Assembly (NCBI GenBank): GCA_024681435.1
Contig: JAILAV010000065.1
Coordinates: 1 to 38,819 of the forward strand
Direction: 5' to 3'
Source: Pseudobutyrivibrio sp.
GTDB lineage: Bacteria > Bacillota > Clostridia > Lachnospirales > Lachnospiraceae
Length of the DNA: 38,819 nt
The position numbers were made by a program, and so were the translations under genes. Positions 1-6,948 of this stretch are shown here, piece by piece. Each line of letters starts with the position of its first letter. Positions within the stretch are counted from its first letter, which is position 1. The notes under the pieces are model-generated. The model searched no databases, was not told where the DNA came from, and was given only the letters and a program-made list of their open reading frames with translations.

Positions 1-465
1 CTTCAGCTTCAGGAGAAGCAGAAGGCTAAGTTCATCTATGGCGTACTTGAGAAGCCTTTCCGTAATTATTATGAGAAGGCTGACCGTCAGAAGGGTATGA
101 CAGGTGAAAACCTTATGACAATGCTTGAGAGCCGTCTTGATAACGTAGTATTCCGTATGGGATTTGCTCGTACAAGAAGAGAAGCTCGTCAGGTAGTTGA
201 TCACAAGATGTTTCTTGTAAATGGTAAGCCAGTAAACGTTCCTTCATACCTTGTAAAGGCAGGAGACGTTATCGAGGTTCGTGAGAAGTCAAAGAGCCTT
301 CAGAGATTTAAGGATATTACAGAGGTTACTGCTGGTAGAACAACTCCTGAGTGGGTAGATGTTGATGCAGAGAACCTTAAGGGTACAGTTAAAGAGCTTC
401 CTAACAGAGAGCAGATCGATGTTCCTGTAGACGAGATGCTTATCGTCGAGTTATATTCAAAATAA
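1..465 (+). CDS. rpsD: 30S ribosomal protein S4, C-terminal part (truncated by window start)
   Basis: S4 is a primary 16S rRNA-binding protein of the small subunit and can autoregulate its own operon. The reading frame is open from base 1, so the gene starts upstream of the window; the ATG at 97 in the ORF track is internal. The visible part holds the end of the N-terminal domain ([15 protein letters not shown]) and the S4 RNA-binding fold ([19 protein letters not shown], then [16 protein letters not shown]), ending in the usual acidic tail. rpoA and rplQ follow, the standard Firmicutes order. Family assignment is secure from motifs and synteny. Confidence 0.96.
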   Translation, partial: LQLQEKQKAKFIYGVLEKPFRNYYEKADRQKGMTGENLMTMLESRLDNVVFRMGFARTRREARQVVDHKMFLVNGKPVNVPSYLVKAGDVIEVREKSKSLQRFKDITEVTAGRTTPEWVDVDAENLKGTVKELPNREQIDVPVDEMLIVELYSK

Positions 466-471
466 TAAAAT

Positions 472-571
472 TTAGTAAATGTTTACAAAATGCACTTATA
501 CAAGCTTGCTTGTATAAGTGCGATTTGTTACAATTTTGCTATGCGGCAATGAGCGTTAGACTTAAAGTCTA
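472..571 (+). other. Three inverted repeats in the rpsD-rpoA spacer
   Basis: The 129-bp spacer holds three dyads. GTAAA/TTTAC lies near 473-484. GCACTTATACAAGC (492-505) and its exact complement (508-521) are separated by only two bases. TAGACTT/AAGTCTA (557-571) surrounds one central base. No U-tract follows the long stem, so it does not look like a standard intrinsic terminator. It could be an mRNA processing or stabilising hairpin, or a partial attenuator between the S4 and alpha genes. The small dyads could be protein sites. The function is inferred only. Confidence 0.6.
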
Positions 572-594
572 TTACATTATAAGGAGGCAATGTA

Positions 595-1554
595 GTGTTA
601 AATTTTGAAAACCCAAATATTGAAATCGTAGAGATTTCTGAGGACAAAAAATACGGCAGATTCGTTGTTGAGCCTCTTGAGAGAGGTTATGGTATAACAC
701 TTGGCAATTCTCTCCGTAGAATTATGCTTTCATCTCTGCCAGGAGCTGCAGTTAGCCAGATTAAGATTGAGGGCGTACTTCACGAGTTTAGTGCTATTCC
801 AGGCGTTAAAGAAGACGTTACAGAAATCGTTATGAATATCAAGGAGCTTGCTATTAGAAATAATAGTAGTTCTGATGAGCCAAAGACAGCATATATCGAG
901 TTTGAAGGAGAAGGCGTTGTTACAGCTGCCGATATCCAGGTAGACTCTGATATTGAAATTATTAATCCAGATCTTGTTATTGCTCACCTTAATGGTGGTA
1001 ATGATTGCAAGCTTTACATGGAGCTTACAATTACAAAGAACCGTGGTTATATTTCAGCTGATAAGAACAAGACACCAGATACTCCAATCGGCAAGATTGC
1101 AGTTGACTCAATTTACACACCAGTAGAGCGTGTAAATATGACAGTAGAAGACACTCGTGTAGGTCAGGTCACAGATTATGACAAGCTTACACTTGATGTA
1201 TATACAAATGGTACTATGGGACCAGATGAGGCAGTTTCTATGGCTGCTAAGGTTCTCAGCGAGCACCTTAATTTATTTGTAAATCTTTCAGAGGCTGCAC
1301 AGGATCTTTCAGTTATTGCTGATAAGCCTGATGATACAACAGGAAAGACTCTTGAGATGAGCATTGATGAACTTGAGCTTTCAGTTCGTTCATACAACTG
1401 CTTAAAGAGAGCTGGTATCAACACTGTAGCAGAGCTTTGCGACAAGTCACCTGATGACATGATGAAGGTACGTAACCTTGGTCGCAAGTCAATGGAAGAA
1501 GTAGAGCAGAAGCTTAGCGAACTTGGTCTTTCACTTAGATTAATTGAGGACTAA
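595..1554 (+). CDS. rpoA: DNA-directed RNA polymerase subunit alpha
   Basis: Alpha dimerises to nucleate RNA polymerase assembly, and its C-terminal domain contacts UP elements and activators. The 319-residue length is normal. The N-terminal domain is recognisable from [20 protein letters not shown] and [18 protein letters not shown]. The C-terminal domain, about residues 250-315, carries the helix-hairpin-helix region ([15 protein letters not shown], then [16 protein letters not shown]). The start is GTG at 595, seven bases after AAGGAGG (581-587). An ATG at 590 sits too close to that site and is followed at once by TAG. The gene lies in the conserved rpsD-rpoA-rplQ cluster. Confidence 0.98.
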   Translation: MLNFENPNIEIVEISEDKKYGRFVVEPLERGYGITLGNSLRRIMLSSLPGAAVSQIKIEGVLHEFSAIPGVKEDVTEIVMNIKELAIRNNSSSDEPKTAYIEFEGEGVVTAADIQVDSDIEIINPDLVIAHLNGGNDCKLYMELTITKNRGYISADKNKTPDTPIGKIAVDSIYTPVERVNMTVEDTRVGQVTDYDKLTLDVYTNGTMGPDEAVSMAAKVLSEHLNLFVNLSEAAQDLSVIADKPDDTTGKTLEMSIDELELSVRSYNCLKRAGINTVAELCDKSPDDMMKVRNLGRKSMEEVEQKLSELGLSLRLIED

Positions 1555-1586
1555 TTCGCATAGTTATAAGTAACAGGAAATTATTA

Positions 1587-1671
1587 CGTGAAATATAAGA
1601 CCGATGAGCATTTTCGCGCATGCCTTTCCATTAATCAAAGTTACGGGGTAAGACCGATGAGCACCTGTAAC
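1587..1671 (+). ncRNA. Twin hairpins with an identical 15-nt loop upstream of rplQ
   Basis: TAAGACCGATGAGCA occurs twice in the rpoA-rplQ spacer, at 1596-1610 and 1649-1663. Each copy sits in the loop of its own hairpin. Hairpin 1 pairs CGTGAAA (1587-1593) with TTTCGCG (1612-1618). Hairpin 2 pairs GTTACGGG (1640-1647) with CCTGTAAC (1664-1671), including one G-U pair. The stems are unrelated in sequence while the loops are identical, which points to a loop recognised by a protein or RNA. A role in L17 expression is inferred from position. I do not recognise the motif from a known family. Confidence 0.6.
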
Positions 1672-1693
1672 GCCAGAAACAAGGAGAAAAGAA

Positions 1694-2218
1694 ATGGCAA
1701 AGTACAGAAAGTTAAGCAGAACATCTTCACAGAGAAAAGCACTTTTAAGAAATCAGGTAACTGAGCTTCTTTATCACGGAAAAATCGTTACAACTGAGGC
1801 TAAGGCTAAGGAAGTAAAGAAGATTGTTGAGCACATCATTACACTTGGCGTAAAGGAAAAGGATAACTTCGAAGAGGTTACTGTTCAGGCTAAGGTTGCT
1901 CGCAAGGACAAAGATGGTAAGAGAGTAAAGGAAGTTGTTGATGGCAAGAAGGTAACTGTATACGATACAGTTGACAAGAAGATTAAGAAGGATTCTCCAT
2001 CAAGACTTCACGCTCGTCGTCAGATGATGCAGGTTCTTTACACACCTACAGCTAAGGGTGCTAAGAAGAGCGAAACACACAAGGTTGATATGGCTAACTT
2101 TGTATTTGATGAGATTGCTCCAAAGTATGTTGACCGCAAGGGTGGTTACACACGTATCGTAAAGATCGGACCACGTAAGGGCGATGCTGCTATGGAAGTA
2201 GTTCTTGAGTTAGTATAA
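1694..2218 (+). CDS. rplQ: 50S ribosomal protein L17, with internal insertion
   Basis: L17 is a large-subunit protein located near the exit tunnel. The N-terminus (KYRKLSRTSSQRKALLRNQV) and C-terminus (FDEIAPKYVDRKGGYTRI, then GPRKGDAAMEVVLELV) are canonical. The protein is 174 residues against about 115-130 in most bacteria. The extra length is a lysine-rich insertion at roughly residues 56-103, before SRLHARRQMMQVLY. The reading frame is intact and the codon use matches the neighbours, so the insertion looks like a real lineage feature rather than an assembly error. RBS AAGGAG lies at 1681-1686. A strong terminator follows. Confidence 0.96.
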   Translation: MAKYRKLSRTSSQRKALLRNQVTELLYHGKIVTTEAKAKEVKKIVEHIITLGVKEKDNFEEVTVQAKVARKDKDGKRVKEVVDGKKVTVYDTVDKKIKKDSPSRLHARRQMMQVLYTPTAKGAKKSETHKVDMANFVFDEIAPKYVDRKGGYTRIVKIGPRKGDAAMEVVLELV

Positions 2219-2235
2219 TTTATAGACTTTCATTT

Positions 2236-2267
2236 AATCCCAGAACATTAGGTTCTGGGATTTTTTT
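2236..2267 (+). terminator. Intrinsic terminator after rplQ
   Basis: ATCCCAGAAC pairs with GTTCTGGGAT across a five-base loop (ATTAG), and the stem runs into a stretch of eight T. It closes the rpsD-rpoA-rplQ transcription unit. Confidence 0.9.
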
Positions 2268-2364
2268 GCATAAAAATATATCCGTAATTAAATTTATGAT
2301 GTATTATGAAACAAAAGAGTAAACAATAACGAACTAGTAAAATATACATACATGAGGTCAAATA

Positions 2365-3729
2365 ATGGCATCTGATTCAACGAAGAAGTTAACAGAAGGA
2401 AATCCTTTATTACTAATACTAGGATTTTCCATTCCTATGCTTGCAGGCTTGGTTTTCCAGCAAATGTATAATTTGGTGGATACAATTATAGTAGGTCAAA
2501 CATTAGGGGATAGTGCGCTTGCAGCTGTAGGTTCTACAGGCTCAATCAATTTCCTTATTAATGGTTTTTGTATTGGAGTATGCTCAGGATTTGCTATTCC
2601 AGTAGCCCAAAGATTTGGTGCTGAATCTTACGATTCTATGAGAAAATTTGTGGGTAATTCTGTAATCTTATCTGTGATATTCTCAGTGGCACTTACGACT
2701 ATAGTTAGTGTATTCTGTTATCAAATACTAGCTATAATGAGAACACCGACTGATATTATTGATTTAGCTTATTCTTATATATCAATAATTTTCTTTGGCA
2801 TACCTGTAACATTTTTATATAACCTTACAGCAGGTATAATGCGTTCACTTGGAGATAGTAAAACTCCTACTTACTTTTTAATAATGGCTGCAGGAATAAA
2901 TATAATTCTTGATATAGTCTTTATTATGGTTTTAAAGATGAATGTAGATGGACCGGCATTGGCTACCGTTATATCCCAGCTTATTGCAGGAGTCAGCTGC
3001 TTAATCTATATGAAAAAGAAATTCCCAATTCTAAAGATGTCAAAAAATGATTTAACATTAGGTCCACATCATACTAAAGTATTGATATCAATGGGCATAC
3101 CATTTGGTTTACAATACTCAATTACAGCAATTGGTTCAGTTATACTTCAAACTGCTGTAAATGGATTAGGCACAATAGCTGTTGCATCTATGACGGCAGG
3201 AGCAAAAGTATCAATGTTTGTTGTATGTCCTTTTGATGCTCTAGGTGCCACAATGGCAACATATGCTGGACAAAATGTAGGTGCGAAAGATATTCCAAGA
3301 GTAAAGAATGGAGTTTGGACAGCGCAGCTTCTAGGCACTATTTATGCAGTTATAATATTAATCATTCTATTCTTCGCAGGTAGATATCTACTTCGAATGT
3401 TTACCTCTACAGATATTGTAATTGAGCAAGCTATGATGTTCTTGTTAGCCAATGCAGTGACATATACATTCCTTGCTGCGGTAAATATTTTCAGATTTGC
3501 TATACAGGGGATGGGATTCTCTACATTTGCGATTTACTCAGGAGTGATGGAAATGATTGCAAGAATTCTTGTAGCATTCACATTCGTTCCAATGATTGGA
3601 TATGCAGGAGCAATATGGGCCAGCCCAGTAGCGTGGGTGTTTGCTGTAGTATTTTTGATTCCAGGATTTTATTATTGCTGTCGAAAACTTGATATAAAAT
3701 ATAAAGGAGTAGATACTTATCACCTATAA
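2365..3729 (+). CDS. MATE family multidrug/Na+ antiporter
   Basis: This is a 454-residue polytopic membrane protein of the MATE (NorM/MepA-like) family, which exports cationic drugs or metabolites using Na+ or H+ gradients. The family signature near the first helix is clear (FSIPMLAGLVFQQMYNLVDT, then GQTLGDSALAAVGSTG), and an equivalent motif opens the second half, as expected for two six-helix bundles. Length and hydrophobic pattern fit twelve membrane segments. It stands between two terminators (2236 and 3764), so it is probably monocistronic. Its codon use is more AT-rich than the ribosomal genes, as expected for a weakly expressed gene. The substrate cannot be read from sequence. Confidence 0.9.
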   Translation: MASDSTKKLTEGNPLLLILGFSIPMLAGLVFQQMYNLVDTIIVGQTLGDSALAAVGSTGSINFLINGFCIGVCSGFAIPVAQRFGAESYDSMRKFVGNSVILSVIFSVALTTIVSVFCYQILAIMRTPTDIIDLAYSYISIIFFGIPVTFLYNLTAGIMRSLGDSKTPTYFLIMAAGINIILDIVFIMVLKMNVDGPALATVISQLIAGVSCLIYMKKKFPILKMSKNDLTLGPHHTKVLISMGIPFGLQYSITAIGSVILQTAVNGLGTIAVASMTAGAKVSMFVVCPFDALGATMATYAGQNVGAKDIPRVKNGVWTAQLLGTIYAVIILIILFFAGRYLLRMFTSTDIVIEQAMMFLLANAVTYTFLAAVNIFRFAIQGMGFSTFAIYSGVMEMIARILVAFTFVPMIGYAGAIWASPVAWVFAVVFLIPGFYYCCRKLDIKYKGVDTYHL

Positions 3730-3763
3730 AACTATCAGCTATGCTAATAGAATATAACCCAAA

Positions 3764-3790
3764 GCCTCACAGGAATGTGAGGCATTTTTT
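3764..3790 (+). terminator. Intrinsic terminator after the MATE gene
   Basis: GCCTCACA pairs with TGTGAGGC around a GGAA tetraloop, followed by ATTTTTT. Confidence 0.88.
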
Positions 3791-3832
3791 ATATCAAAAT
3801 ATAAGAAATGCCGCAAAATGTGGAATACAAGA

Positions 3833-3862
3833 TTGACTTTAGCGATTAAAAGTGCTAAAGTC
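3833..3862 (+). promoter_or_regulatory. Promoter overlapped by a perfect 9-bp palindrome, upstream of the ABC importer
   Basis: A candidate -35 box TTGACT (3833-3838) and -10 box TAAAGT (3856-3861) are separated by 17 bp. GACTTTAGC (3835-3843) and its exact complement GCTAAAGTC (3854-3862) lie over both boxes, with arm centres 19 bp apart, close to two helical turns. This is the geometry of a repressor operator. No T-box or other riboswitch is seen here. The repressor and its ligand are unknown. Confidence 0.55.
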
Positions 3863-3897
3863 TAGCAATGAAGATAAAAGAGAAGGAGAAGATGGCT

Positions 3898-4932
3898 ATG
3901 AAGAAAATAATAAGTACGATTCTTGTATCTGCTATGGCTTTTAGCTTGGTGGGCTGTGGAACAAATGCCGCTGCAGAAAAAGAAGCAAATTCAGCTTCAG
4001 AGACAACAAATGATGTTGAGGCAACTTCTGACGACGGTGAAACATATAATGTAGGCGTTATTCAGTTAGTTCAGCATCCAGCACTTGATGCCGCTACAGA
4101 GGGTTTTACTGATGCGTTAAAGGAAAAGCTTGGTGACAAGGTTACTGTAACAGTTGAGAACGCATCTGGCGATAATGCAACATGTGCTACAATCGCAAAT
4201 ACATTTGTATCTGATAATGTAGATTTAATTATGGCGAATGCAACACCTGCTATGCAGGCATGCTCAACAGCTACAAGTACAATACCAATCGTTGCAACAT
4301 CTATTACAGATTATGCAACAGCTTTAGGTATTCCAGTAAATGAGTGGGATGATGCAACAGGGGTTAATGTAACAGGTACTTCAGATTTAGCACCTCTTGA
4401 TGGACAGGCAGAAATGCTTAATGAGCTTTTCCCTGATGCTAAGGAAGTTGGAATTATTTATTGCTCAGGTGAGGACAACTCATTATTCCAGGCTAATAAA
4501 ATCACAGAGTATTTAGAGGATTACGGATATAATGTAACAGATTATACATTCTCTGATTCAGCTGATGTTGCAACTGTAGTTCAGACAGCATGTGGTTCAA
4601 GTGATGTGCTTTATGTTCCTACAGATAACGTAGCAGCTAGCTGCGCAGAGACAATCAATAATGTTGCTGTTACAGCAGGTGTACCAATCATCGCAGGCGA
4701 AGAAGGTATCTGCAAAGGATGCGGTATAGCAACACTTTCAATTTCATATTATGACATTGGTTATAATGCAGGACTTATGGCTTATGATATTCTTGCAAAT
4801 GGAAAGGACGTAGCTACATATAAGATTCAGTATGCTACAGATTTTACTAAGGAATACAACCCAGTAATTGCTGAAACTCTTGGTATTGAACTTCCAGACG
4901 ATTATGTTGCAATCAAAATGGATGAAGAATAA
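3898..4932 (+). CDS. ABC transporter substrate-binding lipoprotein (TrpX-like, COG2984 type)
   Basis: This is the extracellular solute receptor of an ABC importer. The N-terminus is a lipoprotein signal peptide (MKKIISTILVSAMAFSLVGC) ending in the lipobox LVGC, so Cys is the predicted lipidated residue. The mature part has a two-lobe periplasmic-binding fold (VGVIQLVQHPALDAATEGF, then NATPAMQACSTAT). With the permease and ATPase that follow it matches the TrpXYZ arrangement, for which tryptophan or other aromatic amino acid uptake has been predicted. AAGGAG at 3883-3888 is well placed for ATG 3898; ATG 3892 is possible, and the ORF-track start at 3868 lies upstream of that RBS. Substrate is inferred. 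Confidence 0.88.
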   Translation: MKKIISTILVSAMAFSLVGCGTNAAAEKEANSASETTNDVEATSDDGETYNVGVIQLVQHPALDAATEGFTDALKEKLGDKVTVTVENASGDNATCATIANTFVSDNVDLIMANATPAMQACSTATSTIPIVATSITDYATALGIPVNEWDDATGVNVTGTSDLAPLDGQAEMLNELFPDAKEVGIIYCSGEDNSLFQANKITEYLEDYGYNVTDYTFSDSADVATVVQTACGSSDVLYVPTDNVAASCAETINNVAVTAGVPIIAGEEGICKGCGIATLSISYYDIGYNAGLMAYDILANGKDVATYKIQYATDFTKEYNPVIAETLGIELPDDYVAIKMDEE

Positions 4933-4960
4933 TTCATAAGAAAAATAATAAAAAATGTAG

Positions 4961-4990
4961 GGCAAGGTCAGAATTATTGACCTTGCTCTT
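4961..4990 (+). terminator. Hairpin between binding-protein and permease genes
   Basis: GCAAGGTCA pairs with TGACCTTGC (4962-4970 with 4978-4986), followed only by TCTT. The weak U-tract suggests partial termination or 3'-end protection. That would allow the binding protein to be made in excess over the membrane components, as in many ABC operons. Confidence 0.6.
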
Positions 4991-5001
4991 TGGAGTTAAA
5001 A

Positions 5002-5931
5002 ATGGGAATAGAGACTTTAATAGCAGGAATGCCTGGTACCGTGGCACAAGGAATTATATATGGAATCATGGCACTAGGTATATTTATTACATTTAAATTA
5101 TTGAATTTTGCAGATTTGTCAGTAGATGGCTCTTTTGCAACCGGTGGAGCAGTGGCTGCCATGGTAATCATATCTGGAAAGTCATGGGTGCTTGCCCTTG
5201 TGTTGGCTTTATTGGCAGGTGCCATTGCTGGTGGAATCACAGGAATATTACACACAGTTTTTGGTATTCCAGATATTTTGGCAGGTATTTTAACACAGCT
5301 TGCTTTATATTCAATAAACCTTAGAATCGCAAATAATCAGCCAAATACACCTATCTCTGTAGATAAATATAATCTGGCGGTATCACTTAGATATAAGACA
5401 GATGCACTCATTACAGTTCTTGTAATCGCTGTAATTATAATTGCAATTATGTATTGGTTCTTTGGAACAGAAATGGGTTCTGCACTTCGTGCCACAGGAA
5501 CTAATCCTGCAATGGCAAAGGCTCAGGGAATTAACGTAAATTTAATGAAGGCATTTGGATTAACAATATCAAATGCGCTAGTTGCATTTGCAGGCGCCTT
5601 ATTTGCACAATTCAACGGTAATGCTGATGTAAATATGGGCCGTGGAGCTATTGTAATCGGTCTTGCATCAATTATTATTGGTGAAGTATTATGTACAGCT
5701 CTATTTAGGAAAAAGAGCAGCTTTGCTTTGAGTCTTTCATTTGTAATTGTCGGTGGAATCTTATACTACTTATTTATCGCTATTGTATTGTGGTTAAAGA
5801 TGCCAGCAAATGACATGAAGTTATTTACAGCTATAATCGTTGCAATCTTCCTTGCAGTACCATATTTAAAAAACAAAGCAAACAACTCATTCAAAAAAGC
5901 TGCTAAGAGAGGAGGCCAGAACAATGCTTAA
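5002..5931 (+). CDS. ABC transporter permease (TrpY-like, COG4120 type)
   Basis: This is the membrane subunit of the importer, related to the branched-chain amino acid/ribose permease fold. About nine hydrophobic segments cover the 309 residues. Characteristic stretches include FADLSVDGSFATGGAVAAM near residue 40 and TGTNPAMAKAQGINV, a likely coupling region facing the ATPase. The ORF track starts at TTG 4990, but ATG 5002 has TGGAG six bases upstream and is preferred. The 3' end overlaps the ATPase gene by eight bases, so the two are probably translationally coupled. Confidence 0.9.
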   Translation: MGIETLIAGMPGTVAQGIIYGIMALGIFITFKLLNFADLSVDGSFATGGAVAAMVIISGKSWVLALVLALLAGAIAGGITGILHTVFGIPDILAGILTQLALYSINLRIANNQPNTPISVDKYNLAVSLRYKTDALITVLVIAVIIIAIMYWFFGTEMGSALRATGTNPAMAKAQGINVNLMKAFGLTISNALVAFAGALFAQFNGNADVNMGRGAIVIGLASIIIGEVLCTALFRKKSSFALSLSFVIVGGILYYLFIAIVLWLKMPANDMKLFTAIIVAIFLAVPYLKNKANNSFKKAAKRGGQNNA

Positions 5932-6721
5932 TGCTTTTAACTTACAAAAGACCTTCAATCCAGGCACAATTAATGAAAAAGTGGCACTTTCAGGGGCAAC
6001 ACTAAATCTTGCAGAAGGAGAGTTCTGCACTGTAATCGGTGGAAATGGTGCGGGTAAATCCACATTCCTTAATGCTGTTGCAGGAGTTTGGCCAGTTGAC
6101 GGTGGTAAAATCGAAATCGACGGAATAGATGTAACAGGACTTCCGGAGCACAAGAGAGCTAAATATTTAGGACGTGTTTTCCAGGATCCTATGACAGGAA
6201 CAGCAGCTAATATGCAGATTGATGAAAATATGGCATTGGCTGCTCGTAGAGGTCGAGTAAGAGGCCTTGGATGGGGTGTTACAAAGGCAGAGCGTGAGCG
6301 TTATCACGAGATGCTTAAAGAGCTTGATTTAGGCCTAGAGGATAGACTTACTGCAAAGGTAGGGCTTTTGTCAGGTGGTCAAAGACAGGCGTTGACACTT
6401 CTAATGGCAACAATCCAAAAGCCAAAGCTTTTACTCCTTGATGAACACACAGCGGCCCTTGATCCAAAGACTGCATCAAAAGTTCTTGAAATTACAGACA
6501 TGCTTATTAAAGAGCATGGACTTACAGCAATGATGGTAACTCACAACATGCGTGATGCTATCAATTATGGAAATCGACTTATAATGATGAACGAAGGTCA
6601 TGTAATCCTTAATATCAGCGGCGAAGAAAAGAAGAACCTTACAATCGAAGACCTACTCCACAAATTCGAAGAGGTTTCAGGTACAGAATTCACTAACGAT
6701 ACTGAAATCTTATCCAAATAA
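5924..6721 (+). CDS. ABC transporter ATP-binding protein (TrpZ-like, COG1101 type)
   Basis: This is the cytoplasmic ATPase subunit of the importer, 265 residues. Walker A is GGNGAGKST (about residues 38-46), the Q-loop region is FQDPMTG, the signature is LSGGQRQALTLLMA, Walker B is LLLLDEHTAALDP, and the switch histidine is in MMVTHNMRDA. The motif order and spacing are complete. RBS GGAGG lies inside the end of the permease gene. The operon ends in the first copy of the structured repeat described at 6723. Confidence 0.94.
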   Translation: MLNAFNLQKTFNPGTINEKVALSGATLNLAEGEFCTVIGGNGAGKSTFLNAVAGVWPVDGGKIEIDGIDVTGLPEHKRAKYLGRVFQDPMTGTAANMQIDENMALAARRGRVRGLGWGVTKAERERYHEMLKELDLGLEDRLTAKVGLLSGGQRQALTLLMATIQKPKLLLLDEHTAALDPKTASKVLEITDMLIKEHGLTAMMVTHNMRDAINYGNRLIMMNEGHVILNISGEEKKNLTIEDLLHKFEEVSGTEFTNDTEILSK

Positions 6722-6722
6722 A

Positions 6723-6819
6723 AACACCAGTTACGCTTACAAGCCTTGGTATTACTCCGCTCAACGTAGAATGTTTCGCTTGAGTAACACCAAGAGCTTG
6801 AATGCTACTGGTGTTTTTT
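6723..6819 (+). repeat. Structured repeat, copy 1 (terminator-like), after the ABC operon
   Basis: This is a roughly 95-nt imperfect palindrome. An outer stem AACACCAGT/ACTGGTGTT (6723-6731 with 6807-6815) is followed by six T. Inside it are CAAGC/GCTTG, CTTGGT/ACCAAG with a bulged A, and TTACTC/GAGTAA. The apical part is CCGCTCAACGTAGAATGTTT. The inner core is nearly identical to 34015-34076 and related to the reverse complement of 35945-36004. The T-tract suggests it works as a terminator here, but the size and conserved core go far beyond a normal terminator. Confidence 0.8.
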
Positions 6820-6948
6820 GTGCATCCTTCCGTTTAATAAAACCCAACGATATTAATATGTATTAAAATTTTATTAAAAACATTACTTTTACGCATATTT
6901 ATGATAAATTAGTATATGAATTTCTAGTATAAATATACGGAGGCAGAT

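Noticed and set aside
1596-1672. CCGATGAG core resembling a hammerhead ribozyme (CUGAUGAG)
   Set aside because: The required U is C, and no GAAA or third stem follows in the right place. Two separate hairpins explain the sequence better.
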